A DNA stretch of 64,000 bases from Oscillospiraceae bacterium (GCA_015063685.1 SVTR01000010.1:1-64000), one strand, 5' to 3'. Positions 40,685 to 48,848 are shown, counted from the stretch's first letter. The notes: generated by a model not told the origin, from the sequence alone. Numbers and translations: made by a program.

Positions 40685-42852
40685 AAAATATCGTTGATAT
40701 CCGACTTCAAAACGTCAGCCTTGGGGCCGTACACCGCTTGTACGCCTTCCCCCTTTTTGAGAAGGCTCAATGCCCCCTCGGCCTTCCACGCCCCCTCGTC
40801 AGCTACTTTGTCAATGTCCTTGACCGTGACGCGCAGACGTGTCATGCAGGCGTCCACCAAGACAATGTTTTCTCGGCCGCCCAAGAGGGAAATGATGCGC
40901 TCTGCTTGGCTGTCTCCGCCACTTGATGCCTCCGCAGGGCTGTCATTGGTCGTGCCGCCGTCGGAATTGTCCTTCATATAGTTGCCCAGCCGCCCGGGGG
41001 TGGCGTAGCGAAATTTGCCGATCATAAAATAAGCCACGAAATAGCCCACGATGAAGAAAGCGATACAACTGATAATGAAATTCAGAATGTCCATGCCCAG
41101 GCCCGCGTTCAGGGACATGGGGACGCGGGTGAGAAATTCTACGTTGCCGAAGGAGTGAAGGCGCAAGTCGATCACCCCCGACAGGGCAAAGGCGGCGCCC
41201 TGCAAAACGGCGTAGACGATATACAAGGGCAGGGCACAGAACATAAACATAAACTCCAAAGGCTCGGTCACACCTGTGAGGAACACCGCCAAGGCCGCCG
41301 AGAAGAACATGGAGCGGTAAGCGCGGCGCTTGTCCTTGTCCACGCGGCGGTACATGGCAAGACCTACCCCCAGAAGCAGACCCGACGCGCCGATCATCTG
41401 TCCCACCTTGAAGCGAGCGGGGGTGATGGAGGTGAGCAGGGCTTGATACGCTGCCGTATCCCCCGCGTTCTTCAGGTTGATGAGGTCAGTGATCCAGGCC
41501 AGCCACAGGGGATCCTGACCGTAGACCACCGTGCCCGCAGACGCACCTGTGAGGATTTCGTAGGTGCCGCCGAAGGAGGTGTAGTTCATGGGGATGGTCA
41601 GCATATGGTGCAGGCCGAAGGGCAGGAGCAGACGCTCCAGGGTGCCGTAAATGAAGGGCGCGAGGACGGGGGCGGTGTCAGCGGAATTAGCGATCCAGAT
41701 GCCGAAATTATTGATACCCGTCTGGATCAGGGGCCACACTACCGCCAAGATGAGAGAAACGATCACAGACCAGCCGATGACCACCAAGGGCACGAATCTC
41801 TTGCCGTTGAAGAAGGAAAGGGCATCGGGCAACTTTCGGAAGTTATAGAATTTATTGAAGACAATACCGCCAAGGAAACCCGAAATGATGCCCACGAACA
41901 CGCCCATGTTCAGGGCGGGAGATCCCAGCACCGAGGTGAAGTAGTTGGATACAAGCATTTCTTGACCAAAGATCGAATAGGTCACCGCGGCAGGGTCAGC
42001 CAGCATGGCTGAGGATACACCGAAAACCGCACCTGTGACGTTGTTGATGAGGATAAAAGCCAATAGCGCGGCAAAGGCGCCGCCTGCCCGTTCCTTGGCC
42101 CAGGAGCCGCCAATGGCCACGGCAAAAAGGATGTGAAGGTTGCCGATGATGGCCCAACCGATGTTTTCCAGAACACTGCCCACGGTGATAGCAAATTGGA
42201 TGTCCCCGCCCGCCATGGCGATGAGCTTGCCGATACTGATCATCAAGCCCGCTGCGGGCATAACGGCAATGACGGTCATCAGCACCTTGCCCAGCTTTTG
42301 GAGCAGGTCAAAGCTGGCGCCCCTGGGAGATTTTTTCTCTTTTTTAGCAGAGACGCTTTCCGGGGGGGCGCCTTCTGTTGCAGACTTGCTTTTCAGCGTC
42401 AGGAGCGGATCTCCTGCTTTGACCGTGGATTCGGTAAACGCAACAGCCATATCCTCGCCGCAGTCGGTGATGATGACGGGGGTAGTAATGTCAATTTCCT
42501 TCTGCTTGAGTAACGCAAGATCCACTTCAGCTATGAGATCGCCAACCTTGACGGTATCTCCCACCTCGACGTGGGGGGTAAATCCTTCGCCCTTGAGGGC
42601 GACCGTTTCCAAACCGATATGCACCAAGATCTCGGTTCCATCCTCAGAGGTAAACCCATAGGCGTGCTTGGCTTCGGCGATGGAGGAGATCCTGCCGTTT
42701 ACGGGACTGTAAAGATGGCCGTCCTCGGGGAGGATAGCGCAGCCATCTCCCAACACGCGGGTGGAGAAAACCTCGTCGGTGACCTGATCGAGGGAAATGA
42801 CCTTGCCGTTCAGGGGAGAGAGGAGGATGCTTTTTTTCTTTGAATGCTCCAT
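40681..42852 (-). CDS. PTS permease EII, domain order A-C-B (glucose/maltose family)
   Basis: The 723-residue protein imports and phosphorylates a sugar of the glucose superfamily. EIIA comes first (about residues 8-150, phosphorylated His78 in ILVHIGLETVALKGEGF), then a linker, EIIC (about 185-590, with INNVTGAVFG, HHMLTIPMNYTSFGG and GVTEPLEFMFMF), and EIIB last with the phospho-cysteine in ENIVLVDACMTRLRV (about residue 668). The A-C-B order is less common than C-B-A. The neighbouring malQ suggests maltose or glucose. The ribosome site lies in a small hairpin at 42862-42876. Confidence 0.93.
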   Translation of the reverse strand: MEHSKKKSILLSPLNGKVISLDQVTDEVFSTRVLGDGCAILPEDGHLYSPVNGRISSIAEAKHAYGFTSEDGTEILVHIGLETVALKGEGFTPHVEVGDTVKVGDLIAEVDLALLKQKEIDITTPVIITDCGEDMAVAFTESTVKAGDPLLTLKSKSATEGAPPESVSAKKEKKSPRGASFDLLQKLGKVLMTVIAVMPAAGLMISIGKLIAMAGGDIQFAITVGSVLENIGWAIIGNLHILFAVAIGGSWAKERAGGAFAALLAFILINNVTGAVFGVSSAMLADPAAVTYSIFGQEMLVSNYFTSVLGSPALNMGVFVGIISGFLGGIVFNKFYNFRKLPDALSFFNGKRFVPLVVIGWSVIVSLILAVVWPLIQTGINNFGIWIANSADTAPVLAPFIYGTLERLLLPFGLHHMLTIPMNYTSFGGTYEILTGASAGTVVYGQDPLWLAWITDLINLKNAGDTAAYQALLTSITPARFKVGQMIGASGLLLGVGLAMYRRVDKDKRRAYRSMFFSAALAVFLTGVTEPLEFMFMFCALPLYIVYAVLQGAAFALSGVIDLRLHSFGNVEFLTRVPMSLNAGLGMDILNFIISCIAFFIVGYFVAYFMIGKFRYATPGRLGNYMKDNSDGGTTNDSPAEASSGGDSQAERIISLLGGRENIVLVDACMTRLRVTVKDIDKVADEGAWKAEGALSLLKKGEGVQAVYGPKADVLKSDINDIL

Positions 42853-42861
42853 GATCTTGTG

Positions 42862-42876
42862 CGCCTCATAGAGGCG
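42862..42876 (-). promoter_or_regulatory. Hairpin covering the EII ribosome binding site
   Basis: CGCCTC and GAGGCG pair around a 3-nt loop 10 nt before the ATG; on the minus strand the GAGG of the ribosome site is in the stem. A second hairpin (GGGC-tttG-GCCC) lies at 42902-42913. Translational control is possible but not shown. Confidence 0.4.
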
Positions 42877-43068
42877 TCCTTTCCGAAGAAATGTGATTGA
42901 TGGGCCAAAGCCCTGTTTTATCTATTATGATTGCCAGAAATCCCTGGGATATTCGCCGTAGCGGCGTGTGGTAAAAAATAATGATGAAGGTAGGCTTGCG
43001 CCCATGGCGGCGGTAAAAACGGATGAAAAATTATCACAAAATTATTTTAACTTTTTTCAAAAAAGGGG

Positions 43069-43097
43069 TTGACAAATCGAAGCCCTTGTGGTATAAT
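43069..43097 (+). promoter_or_regulatory. Promoter of tRNA-Thr-tRNA-Tyr
   Basis: TTGACA (43069-43074) and TATAAT (43092-43097), 17-bp spacing. Confidence 0.88.
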
Positions 43098-43140
43098 ATC
43101 GTCGTTCCGCTGATGAAGGCAGAGAACGAACGAACAAAAT

Positions 43141-43215
43141 GCTGGTGTGGCTCAATGGCAGAGCAGCTGATTTGTAATCAGCAGGTTGATGGTTCGACTC
43201 CGTTCACCAGCTCCA
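43141..43215 (+). tRNA. tRNA-Thr (anticodon UGU)
   Basis: GCTGGTG (43141-43147) pairs with CACCAGC (43205-43211), then T and encoded CCA. The anticodon TGT is at 43173-43175 in a TTTGTAA loop. The T-loop reads GGTTCGACTCC. Confidence 0.96.
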
Positions 43216-43219
43216 ATAT

Positions 43220-43304
43220 GGGGGATTTCCCGAGCGGCCAAAGGGGGCAGACTGTAAATCTGTTGTCACTGACTTCGGTGGTCCGAATCCACCATCCCCC
43301 ACCA
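43220..43304 (+). tRNA. tRNA-Tyr (anticodon GUA)
   Basis: GGGGGAT (43220-43226) pairs with ATCCCCC (43294-43300), discriminator A, encoded CCA. The anticodon GTA is at 43254-43256; a long variable arm is present, as usual for bacterial tRNA-Tyr. It lies 4 bp after tRNA-Thr in the same transcript. Confidence 0.96.
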
Positions 43305-43312
43305 ACAAAAAA

Positions 43313-43347
43313 AGCACCTTTGTCGGTAGACAAAGGTGCTTTTTTTG
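43313..43347 (+). terminator. Terminator of the tRNA operon
   Basis: AGCACCTTTGTC (43313-43324) pairs exactly with 43329-43340, followed by seven T. Confidence 0.92.
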
Positions 43348-43519
43348 AATGATGTTTGCCTGCGGCAAATGATGACGGCTTCGCCTAATGATGTTCGCTA
43401 CGCGAATGATGCGTGCCTGACGGCACATTGGGGCAAACATCTCATCATTGCGGAACGCAGTGGAGCAACATCATTTTGAGCGAAGCGAAAAACATCATAT
43501 CGCCGTAAGGCGATGCATC
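43348..43519. repeat. Array of small hairpins joined by ATGATG, with opposed halves
   Basis: The left half has units of ATGATG plus a hairpin (TTTGCC-tgc-GGCAAA, TTCGC-tac-GCGAA, GTGCC-tga-CGGCAC). From about 43435 the linker reads CATCAT, the same motif on the other strand, with further hairpins (e.g. ATCGCC-gtaa-GGCGAT). The array fills the space between the tRNA terminator and the next promoter. Confidence 0.75.
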
Positions 43520-43521
43520 AT

Positions 43522-43550
43522 TTGACCAACAACTGATTTTATAGTATAAT
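43522..43550 (+). promoter_or_regulatory. Promoter of the four-helix-bundle gene
   Basis: TTGACC (43522-43527) and TATAAT (43545-43550), 17-bp spacing. Confidence 0.8.
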
Positions 43551-43572
43551 AGCGGTAATAGGAGGTGCGACT

Positions 43573-44091
43573 ATGAAAGAAAACAAACTCGTCGAGCTTT
43601 CAATGGATTTCTCCGTTGATATGATAAACCTCGTTAAATATCTGAAAGCAAATCACGAAACGATAATTTCCAGGGCATCTCTAAATACTCAGCGTGCGGC
43701 GAGATGCGAGGGATTTTTTCGTCAGACTAAACAAAAATCTGCGCGCATAGTTGACCCTATGCGAAAGAATTTTGTGACGTATGACGGAAAAAGCACCGTC
43801 ATATCGGCGTGCGATGAGTTTTTAGAGATGCCCTCCAATCAAATCGGCAGAAGCGGCACCTCAATCGGTGCAAATATTCACGAAGCACAATACGCACAAG
43901 GCACAAAGGATTTTATATCGAAATTTGAAATCGCGCTCAAGGAAGCAAGCGAAACGGGATATTGGCTTGAATTGCTCTATAGAACGAAGTATATTGACGA
44001 GCAAACCTTCAAAACGTTATCTTCTAAATGTACTTCTTTGAGAGTTATGCTGATTGCATCTTGTAAAACCGCAAAGGAAAATATCAAATGA
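43573..44091 (+). CDS. Four-helix-bundle protein with in-frame MITE insertion
   Basis: Proteins of this family (related to those encoded in 23S rRNA intervening sequences) are about 115-120 residues long. This one has 172. Residues 1-33 (ending ETIIS) and 89-172 (NQIGRSGTSIGANIHEAQ onward) join to a normal family member, while 55 residues between them are the translation of a 161-bp MITE plus its 4-bp duplication. The insertion falls between helix 1 and helix 2 and leaves the frame intact. Function of the family is unclear; several are found near mobile elements. An ATAGGAGGTG site precedes the ATG. The next gene overlaps by 4 bp. Confidence 0.9.
   Translation: MKENKLVELSMDFSVDMINLVKYLKANHETIISRASLNTQRAARCEGFFRQTKQKSARIVDPMRKNFVTYDGKSTVISACDEFLEMPSNQIGRSGTSIGANIHEAQYAQGTKDFISKFEIALKEASETGYWLELLYRTKYIDEQTFKTLSSKCTSLRVMLIASCKTAKENIK
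43673..43833 (+). mobile_element. 161-bp MITE, copy 1 (inside a coding sequence)
   Basis: The ends are imperfect inverted repeats starting GGGCATCTCTAAA. The 4-bp target duplication TCCA lies at 43669-43672 and 43834-43837. Removing one copy of TCCA plus the element restores the expected codons for ...IISNQIG. Inner palindromes (GCATAG/CTATGC; GACGG/CCGTC) are present. There is no transposase; a related full-length element must act in trans. Confidence 0.85.
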
Positions 44092-44390
44092 AGAAAGATA
44101 AAACCAATACTCTTATTTGCTTTTGGAACACGATAGGAATTGTCATTATTGCAGGCTTTCTTCTCTATAGTCTCATTGTAGGCGGTTCCGCATCACTTGG
44201 TTATTGCGAGGACAACACATACTTTTTGGGGAATCACGGTGAATATACGCAAGTTTCTGAAATCATTTATCATGTCAGTTATGTGTGGGAGATTCTGTTT
44301 TGGATTTTCATTCCACTTACACCGCTTGGATGTTTTTTGATATCGCATATTCAAGGGAAAATGGAGCAAAAGAAAAAACGGTTAGAGTAG
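44088..44390 (+). CDS. Small two-helix membrane protein
   Basis: The 100-residue protein has two predicted transmembrane helices (about residues 10-33 and 66-88), a short loop with CEDNTYFLG between them, and a basic C-terminal tail (GKMEQKKKRLE). Its ATG overlaps the stop of the four-helix-bundle gene (ATGA), so the two are translated together. I recognise no family. Base composition is AT-richer than in the surrounding metabolic genes, as is that of its partner, which suggests a gene pair acquired together. Confidence 0.7.
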   Translation: MKKDKTNTLICFWNTIGIVIIAGFLLYSLIVGGSASLGYCEDNTYFLGNHGEYTQVSEIIYHVSYVWEILFWIFIPLTPLGCFLISHIQGKMEQKKKRLE

Positions 44391-44420
44391 AACAGACACC
44401 TTTTGTCACGTTTAAGGCAA

Positions 44421-44457
44421 AAAATTCGACAAGTTTCGGCTTGTCGAATTTTTTTAT
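44421..44457 (+). terminator. Terminator of the four-helix-bundle operon
   Basis: AAAATTCGACAAG (44421-44433) pairs with 44440-44452 and is followed by a T run. It closely resembles the tRNA-Ser terminator at 34482. Confidence 0.88.
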
Positions 44458-44605
44458 CCAAGCCGCAGGCTTGGCATAGACGCTCGCAGGCTCGCTATGC
44501 CGTCGCTTCGCTCCTTACACCGCCGCACAACGTGCGGTGTATATCATCAAGGGCGGCGAGCCGCCCTTGTATCTCATCACGCGCCAGCGTGCATTTTCCT
44601 GGGGC
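44458..44605. repeat. Array of GC-rich hairpins after the terminator
   Basis: Successive palindromes CCAAGCC-gca-GGCTTGG, ACCGC-CGCACAACGTGCG-GT type, AAGGGCGGC-ga-GCCGCCCTT and a GCGCCAGCGTGC segment are joined by ATATCATCA/TATCTCATCA linkers. No gene is seen from 44458 to 44725. Confidence 0.65.
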
Positions 44606-44725
44606 TTGATGCTATACAGCGTTTCCTATAGAGCGGCACCGTTTATCCCCAATATCGTAACAAACGGGCCAAGTCAATTGCTTTCAAAAAGCTTTTGACT
44701 CAGCCCATTTTTATGTGTTCAAAAA

Positions 44726-46264
44726 TTAGTTTTCTTTCTTGCGCATGATCCAAAGTGCACCCGCAAGGGTCATCAGCAAACCTACGGGAGCCACAGTGGA
44801 TTGACAACCGCTATCCTGGGAGGCGGTAATTGCTTCGGTAGCGGCAGAGGTTCCTGCTTCGGTAGGCGCTTCGGTGGGAGCTTCGGTAGCTGCCTCGGTA
44901 GGCGCTTCGGTGGGAGCCTCGGTGGGCGCTTCGGTAGGAACTTCAGTAGGCGCCTCGGTAGGCGCTTCGGTGGGAGCCTCGGTAGGAGCCTCGGTAGGCG
45001 CCTCGGTGGGAGCCTCAGTAGGTGCTTCGGTAGGCGCCTCGGTGGGAGCTTCGGTAGGCGCCTCGGTAACGGGCTCGGTGATGGTAACGGTATACTCGCG
45101 GAGTACCTCCACCAGCTCTCCATCGTTGAGCTTCAAGCAGAATTTGACGTTGTTTTCACCCAAATTCAAGGAAGCAACATTTAGCTTTGCCAAGAAGCGA
45201 GAGCCGTTGCTGCCGCCCATAGTGGCGATGGCATCCAGCACAAGCTGCTCGGTTTCGTATGTAAAGGTTGCGTCGTACATCTCTGTATCGTTGATGATAT
45301 AGCCATACTCAAATTTTTCGGCGTGGAAGGCAGTCCAGCCCCAATCAACCAAGGTATCTACGGTGCCTTGCTCAATGGTGATGCTCTTCTCCCAGCTATC
45401 AAACTGGCCGGGGGTGAAGGCCTGACCGATCTGCTCACCGGCCGCGTCAAGATATCTCAGCTCGTCGTTGGCGACGTGAACAAAGCCTACCTCGGGAATG
45501 AGGGAGAGGTTATAGTACTCGGCCAGACCGTCGGCAATGGCGTAGCCCATAGCCTTCAGACCTTCCTCGGTAGCGAAATGACGCTCGTAGTCCTCCTTGT
45601 TGGACAGAAAGGCGCACTCCACGATCATGACCACGGGAATGTCAAACAGCTTACCGTGACGAATGACCTGGAAGTGGTCGGCGGCAGAATTATCATCGTA
45701 CTTGGCAGAAGTGCTATCCTTGGTATAGATGCGTCTTCTGGCGACACCTGTATCGTTGACCATATGATCCAGAATAAGGGTGGCACATTCGTTGGAGGCC
45801 TTACCTACCTCGGGCTTGAAGTTATTGTTGGCCACAATGATCTCCGCGCCGTTGGCAGAGGCATTGGAGAAGGAATTGTTGTGGATGGAGATGAGGGCAT
45901 CCGATTTGTACTCGGCGGCCATTTCGGCACGCTCCACAAGACCGGGACAGTCCTCGTTGTTTTCGCGGGTCAAGTAGACCTCTACGTTTTGATACTGCTC
46001 CAGGCGCTCCTTGCAGTATTCAGAGATGGAAAGGGTATAGAAAAGCTCGTTTACGCCACCGAATACTGCGGCAGCGTTGGTGCCGGTACCTGTAGAGCCA
46101 TCGGCAGACGGCTTGCCTCCGTGACCGGGGTCAAGGGTGATAACGAGGGTTTCATCCTCCTCGGCGACGGCTTCCACGAAGGGAAAAGCAACGAGAAGGG
46201 TGGAGATGGCCAGAAGAATAGCTATTGCTTTGGCGATTCTGCCAATATGAGCGGAGTAGTTCAT
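44726..46264 (-). CDS. N-acetylmuramoyl-L-alanine amidase with PTEA-repeat stalk and C-terminal anchor
   Basis: The 512-residue secreted enzyme cuts the amide bond between muramic acid and the peptide in peptidoglycan. After a signal peptide (about residues 1-34) comes the Amidase_3 domain with zinc ligands in ITLDPGHGG, ERAE and SIHNNS, and the catalytic Glu in IVECAFLSN. A beta-rich region (about 245-400) follows, then about 19 PTEA tetrapeptides forming a wall-spanning stalk. The end, SGCQSTVAP plus a hydrophobic helix and RKKEN, looks like a surface-retention signal. ATG 46264 has a GGAAGGACC site. The DNA of the stalk is a 12-bp tandem repeat and so prone to length change. Confidence 0.9.
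   Translation of the reverse strand: MNYSAHIGRIAKAIAILLAISTLLVAFPFVEAVAEEDETLVITLDPGHGGKPSADGSTGTGTNAAAVFGGVNELFYTLSISEYCKERLEQYQNVEVYLTRENNEDCPGLVERAEMAAEYKSDALISIHNNSFSNASANGAEIIVANNNFKPEVGKASNECATLILDHMVNDTGVARRRIYTKDSTSAKYDDNSAADHFQVIRHGKLFDIPVVMIVECAFLSNKEDYERHFATEEGLKAMGYAIADGLAEYYNLSLIPEVGFVHVANDELRYLDAAGEQIGQAFTPGQFDSWEKSITIEQGTVDTLVDWGWTAFHAEKFEYGYIINDTEMYDATFTYETEQLVLDAIATMGGSNGSRFLAKLNVASLNLGENNVKFCLKLNDGELVEVLREYTVTITEPVTEAPTEAPTEAPTEAPTEAPTEAPTEAPTEAPTEAPTEAPTEVPTEAPTEAPTEAPTEAATEAPTEAPTEAGTSAATEAITASQDSGCQSTVAPVGLLMTLAGALWIMRKKEN
44845..45085 (-). repeat. 12-bp tandem repeat coding for the PTEA stalk
   Basis: About 19 copies of a 12-bp unit (plus-strand form GCCTCGGTAGGC with third-position changes). 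It lies wholly inside the amidase gene. Confidence 0.9.
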
Positions 46265-46301
46265 GATGGGTCCTTCCTTTGTTTTTAAAAAATACGAGTA
46301 C

Positions 46302-46330
46302 ATTATACCACGTTTTGTAAAAAATGTCAA
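46302..46330 (-). promoter_or_regulatory. Sigma-A promoter of the amidase gene
   Basis: On the minus strand TTGACA (46330-46325) and TATAAT (46307-46302), 17-bp spacing. Confidence 0.85.
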
Positions 46331-46398
46331 GGAAGTGGGAAAATATAACTTTGATATTCATTTTGAAAACTGCTTCGAGGTCGATTTCAAATAAATAC

Positions 46399-46427
46399 TT
46401 GACTTTTGAAGGATTCTGTGGTATCAT
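46399..46427 (+). promoter_or_regulatory. Promoter of the WG-repeat lipoprotein gene
   Basis: TTGACT (46399-46404) and TATCAT (46422-46427), 17-bp spacing; divergent from the amidase promoter. Confidence 0.7.
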
Positions 46428-46471
46428 AACAGAAATGGTCATTGACCGGAAAGAGAGGACATTTAATTTAT

Positions 46472-48304
46472 ATGAACGGAAAATGGAAGCTTGCGCTGGC
46501 ATCCGGCTTGCTGGCGTTGATCATGGCGCTTGCCGCCTGCGGTGAAAATGATAGCCGAGATGATCGTGATGACGAAGAGGAAACCAGAAAGAGCAAGGTT
46601 ACTTCTGTAAAGGATGACGAGGACGAGGAAGCAACCGGAGAGACAGAGATCGGTTCCGAAAATGATTCCGAAGAGACAAAGGGTAGCTTCTGGGATCGTT
46701 TCGAAGAGGAGACCACCCGCTCCCTGAGCGAGATGGAAGTTTGTACGTATGATGTTCAGAGCATCGGCTCCTTCCATAACGGCCTGGCTAAGGTGGATTA
46801 TGAGGTCAGAGAAAGCTATGGCTACGGATCCTGGATCAGCACGAAGAGCATGTTCATCGACATTGATGGCAACGTGGTGATCAGCGGTGACAGATTCTCC
46901 AACCTGCCCCAAACCTGGGAGAACAAGGTTGCCAGACTGATCGATGAGCAGAACAACTCCCAGGCCTGCATTGTCAACAACAAGGGTGAGGTCCTGGTCT
47001 CTATGAGTGATCCCGGTGTATATTTCATTGGCTACGTTTACAACGATATGTACTACGTGATTACCGCAGAGGAGCTTCTCTCCGGTAACGTATACACCAT
47101 TACATATTACGATGGCACCGGCGCGGAGATCTGCAAGTTCGAGAATCTTACGGAATACGACAGCGATTTCCGTTATGGCGATGTAAGCACTTTCTTTGAT
47201 GAATATGGCTTTATGCAGGTCTATCTCAACGACGAGAATGTACTGGTGAAGAATGACGGCACCATCCTGACCGCCGGCGCTTACGATTACAAGTATAAGC
47301 CCGGTGAGTATTATGGCATCGCAACCAGAGAAGAGCAGATTCGCGGTAACGTGTATACCTTGTCATATTACAAGATGGACGGCACTTTGGTGAAGACCCT
47401 CGAAAATCTGTACAGCTATACCTTCGAAGAAGTTGAGCAATACGAAGAGCACGGCTATAGTGCTCTGACCCTGAACTACTGGGTGGACAACAATGATTTT
47501 ACTACAGGCGACAACGGCTATTTGATGGATGGCGAAGGCAATCTTCACACCATTGATTGCTCCGCGATTGTGTCTGCCTTTGAGAACTATTATAACGTTA
47601 CTGTAAGTAATGTACGGTATATTTTCTCCACGGGTTATTACGATGATGATTATCAGATTCGCGTATTCTTCACATATGGTGATGGATGGACGGATAGTGG
47701 ATATTATAATTTTGATATCAACACCCTGAAGGCGCTTCCTTCCGGAGATGGTTGGGAAGAAGAGACTGAGGCACCCTCTATTCCCGAGTTTGCCGGTGCT
47801 GAGAGCATCTACACTCGTTGGTCTGAGGACGGTCAGTATGCTTCCGTCGTGCTGAGAAGCAAGGACGATGTGTCTTTCTACGCTATCATGGATGCCGAGC
47901 GCAATGTGCTGATGGGGCCCACCAAGAACATTGTTCTGACGGATTCTACTTATTCCTATGTGGATGATGATGATCTCTTCCAGATCGGCGCAGATATTGC
48001 GAACCTGTGCCTTGCCAAGGACGCAACTACCGGCCGGTACGGTTATATCGACGTAAACGGCAACTGGGTGATTCCCGCGAACTTCAGCCAGATCGGTGCC
48101 TTCGAAAACGATCTCGCACCTGCGATGGATCCTACCACAAATCTGTGGGGCTACATCAATGCCTCCGGTGAGTGGGTTCTTCAGCCGAAGTACAACAGCG
48201 CCCTTTCCTTCTCTGAGGGCTACGCTACTGTTGATAATGTAAAGGTTATCGACACCAAGGGCGATGTTGTGATCGACTGCAGCTCCAAATCGAGCTCCAA
48301 CTAA
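46472..48304 (+). CDS. WG-repeat lipoprotein
   Basis: The 610-residue protein has a lipoprotein signal (lipobox LAAC, Cys near residue 23), then a highly charged stretch (about 24-80, many Asp/Glu). The rest consists of WG-type repeats, best seen at the C-terminus (TGRYGYIDVNGNWVIPANFSQIGAFENDLAPA and LWGYINASGEWVLQPKYNSALSFSEGYATV). Similar proteins are common on Clostridia surfaces and probably bind partners. ATG 46472 begins the signal peptide; the AAGAGAGGAC site is about 12 nt upstream. It is transcribed divergently from the amidase gene. Confidence 0.88.
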   Translation: MNGKWKLALASGLLALIMALAACGENDSRDDRDDEEETRKSKVTSVKDDEDEEATGETEIGSENDSEETKGSFWDRFEEETTRSLSEMEVCTYDVQSIGSFHNGLAKVDYEVRESYGYGSWISTKSMFIDIDGNVVISGDRFSNLPQTWENKVARLIDEQNNSQACIVNNKGEVLVSMSDPGVYFIGYVYNDMYYVITAEELLSGNVYTITYYDGTGAEICKFENLTEYDSDFRYGDVSTFFDEYGFMQVYLNDENVLVKNDGTILTAGAYDYKYKPGEYYGIATREEQIRGNVYTLSYYKMDGTLVKTLENLYSYTFEEVEQYEEHGYSALTLNYWVDNNDFTTGDNGYLMDGEGNLHTIDCSAIVSAFENYYNVTVSNVRYIFSTGYYDDDYQIRVFFTYGDGWTDSGYYNFDINTLKALPSGDGWEEETEAPSIPEFAGAESIYTRWSEDGQYASVVLRSKDDVSFYAIMDAERNVLMGPTKNIVLTDSTYSYVDDDDLFQIGADIANLCLAKDATTGRYGYIDVNGNWVIPANFSQIGAFENDLAPAMDPTTNLWGYINASGEWVLQPKYNSALSFSEGYATVDNVKVIDTKGDVVIDCSSKSSSN

Positions 48305-48308
48305 ACCA

Positions 48309-48348
48309 AACGGGTCGGACCACGTATGTGATCCGACCCGATCCTTTT
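48309..48348. terminator. Terminator between the WG lipoprotein and gtrA-like genes
   Basis: CGGGTCGGA (48311-48319) pairs with 48332-48340, followed by TCCTTTT. The stem resembles that of the terminator at 35928-35968. Confidence 0.75.
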
Positions 48349-48370
48349 GCGCGGTGCCACGGGGTACCGC

Positions 48371-48847
48371 TTATTTTTTATATACGAAGAATTTTCTCGC
48401 CAGATAGTTCCAAATAAAGACGATAACGATGGCCACCAGGCGGAAGATCTCGTAGCTGTTGAAGATATAGGTGGTGCCGCTCCAAATGATCAGATGGGAC
48501 AGTCCCAGGCCAATGGCACCCACAATGAAGTGGCCCATAAACTCGCCAACCTTGGTTTTGGCGCGAGCCTCCTTGGTGCCGAACACGAAGGCACGGGACA
48601 GGAGGAAGTTGGTGGTCAGGCCGCCGGTAAAGCCCACCGTGGTGGAGATGATATAGACGATTTGCTCTTGAATATCGGTCAGCTGAACCAGAGCGTATTT
48701 GCAGATAAAGGAGAAGAGCACGTCTACCACCGTGGCGATGCCGCCCACAAAAAGGTAGCGGAAGAACTGGAGGAAGCCGTTATCGGTGGGATCCAGGAAG
48801 ATGGCCTTGAATTTTCCTTTTTTCAGAAGCTCAAAAAATTCTTTCAT
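48371..48847 (-). CDS. GtrA-family membrane protein
   Basis: The 158-residue protein has four transmembrane helices (FFRYLFVGGIATVVDVLFSF; IISTTVGFTGGLTTNFLLSR; FIVGAIGLGLSHLIIW; LVAIVIVFIWNYLARKFFVY), the GtrA pattern. Family members help move lipid-linked sugars across the membrane or are partners of glycosyltransferases. The ATG overlaps the end of the FAD gene region, with a GAAGGAC site. It is the third gene of the GT39-FAD-GtrA operon, so a common role in building a surface glycan is likely. Confidence 0.9.
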   Translation of the reverse strand: MKEFFELLKKGKFKAIFLDPTDNGFLQFFRYLFVGGIATVVDVLFSFICKYALVQLTDIQEQIVYIISTTVGFTGGLTTNFLLSRAFVFGTKEARAKTKVGEFMGHFIVGAIGLGLSHLIIWSGTTYIFNSYEIFRLVAIVIVFIWNYLARKFFVYKK

Positions 48848-48848
48848 A

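Noticed and set aside
44801-45302. Plus-strand frames coding for GASV- or GRRFG-type repeats
   Set aside because: They are the antisense of the 12-bp PTEA repeat in the amidase gene.
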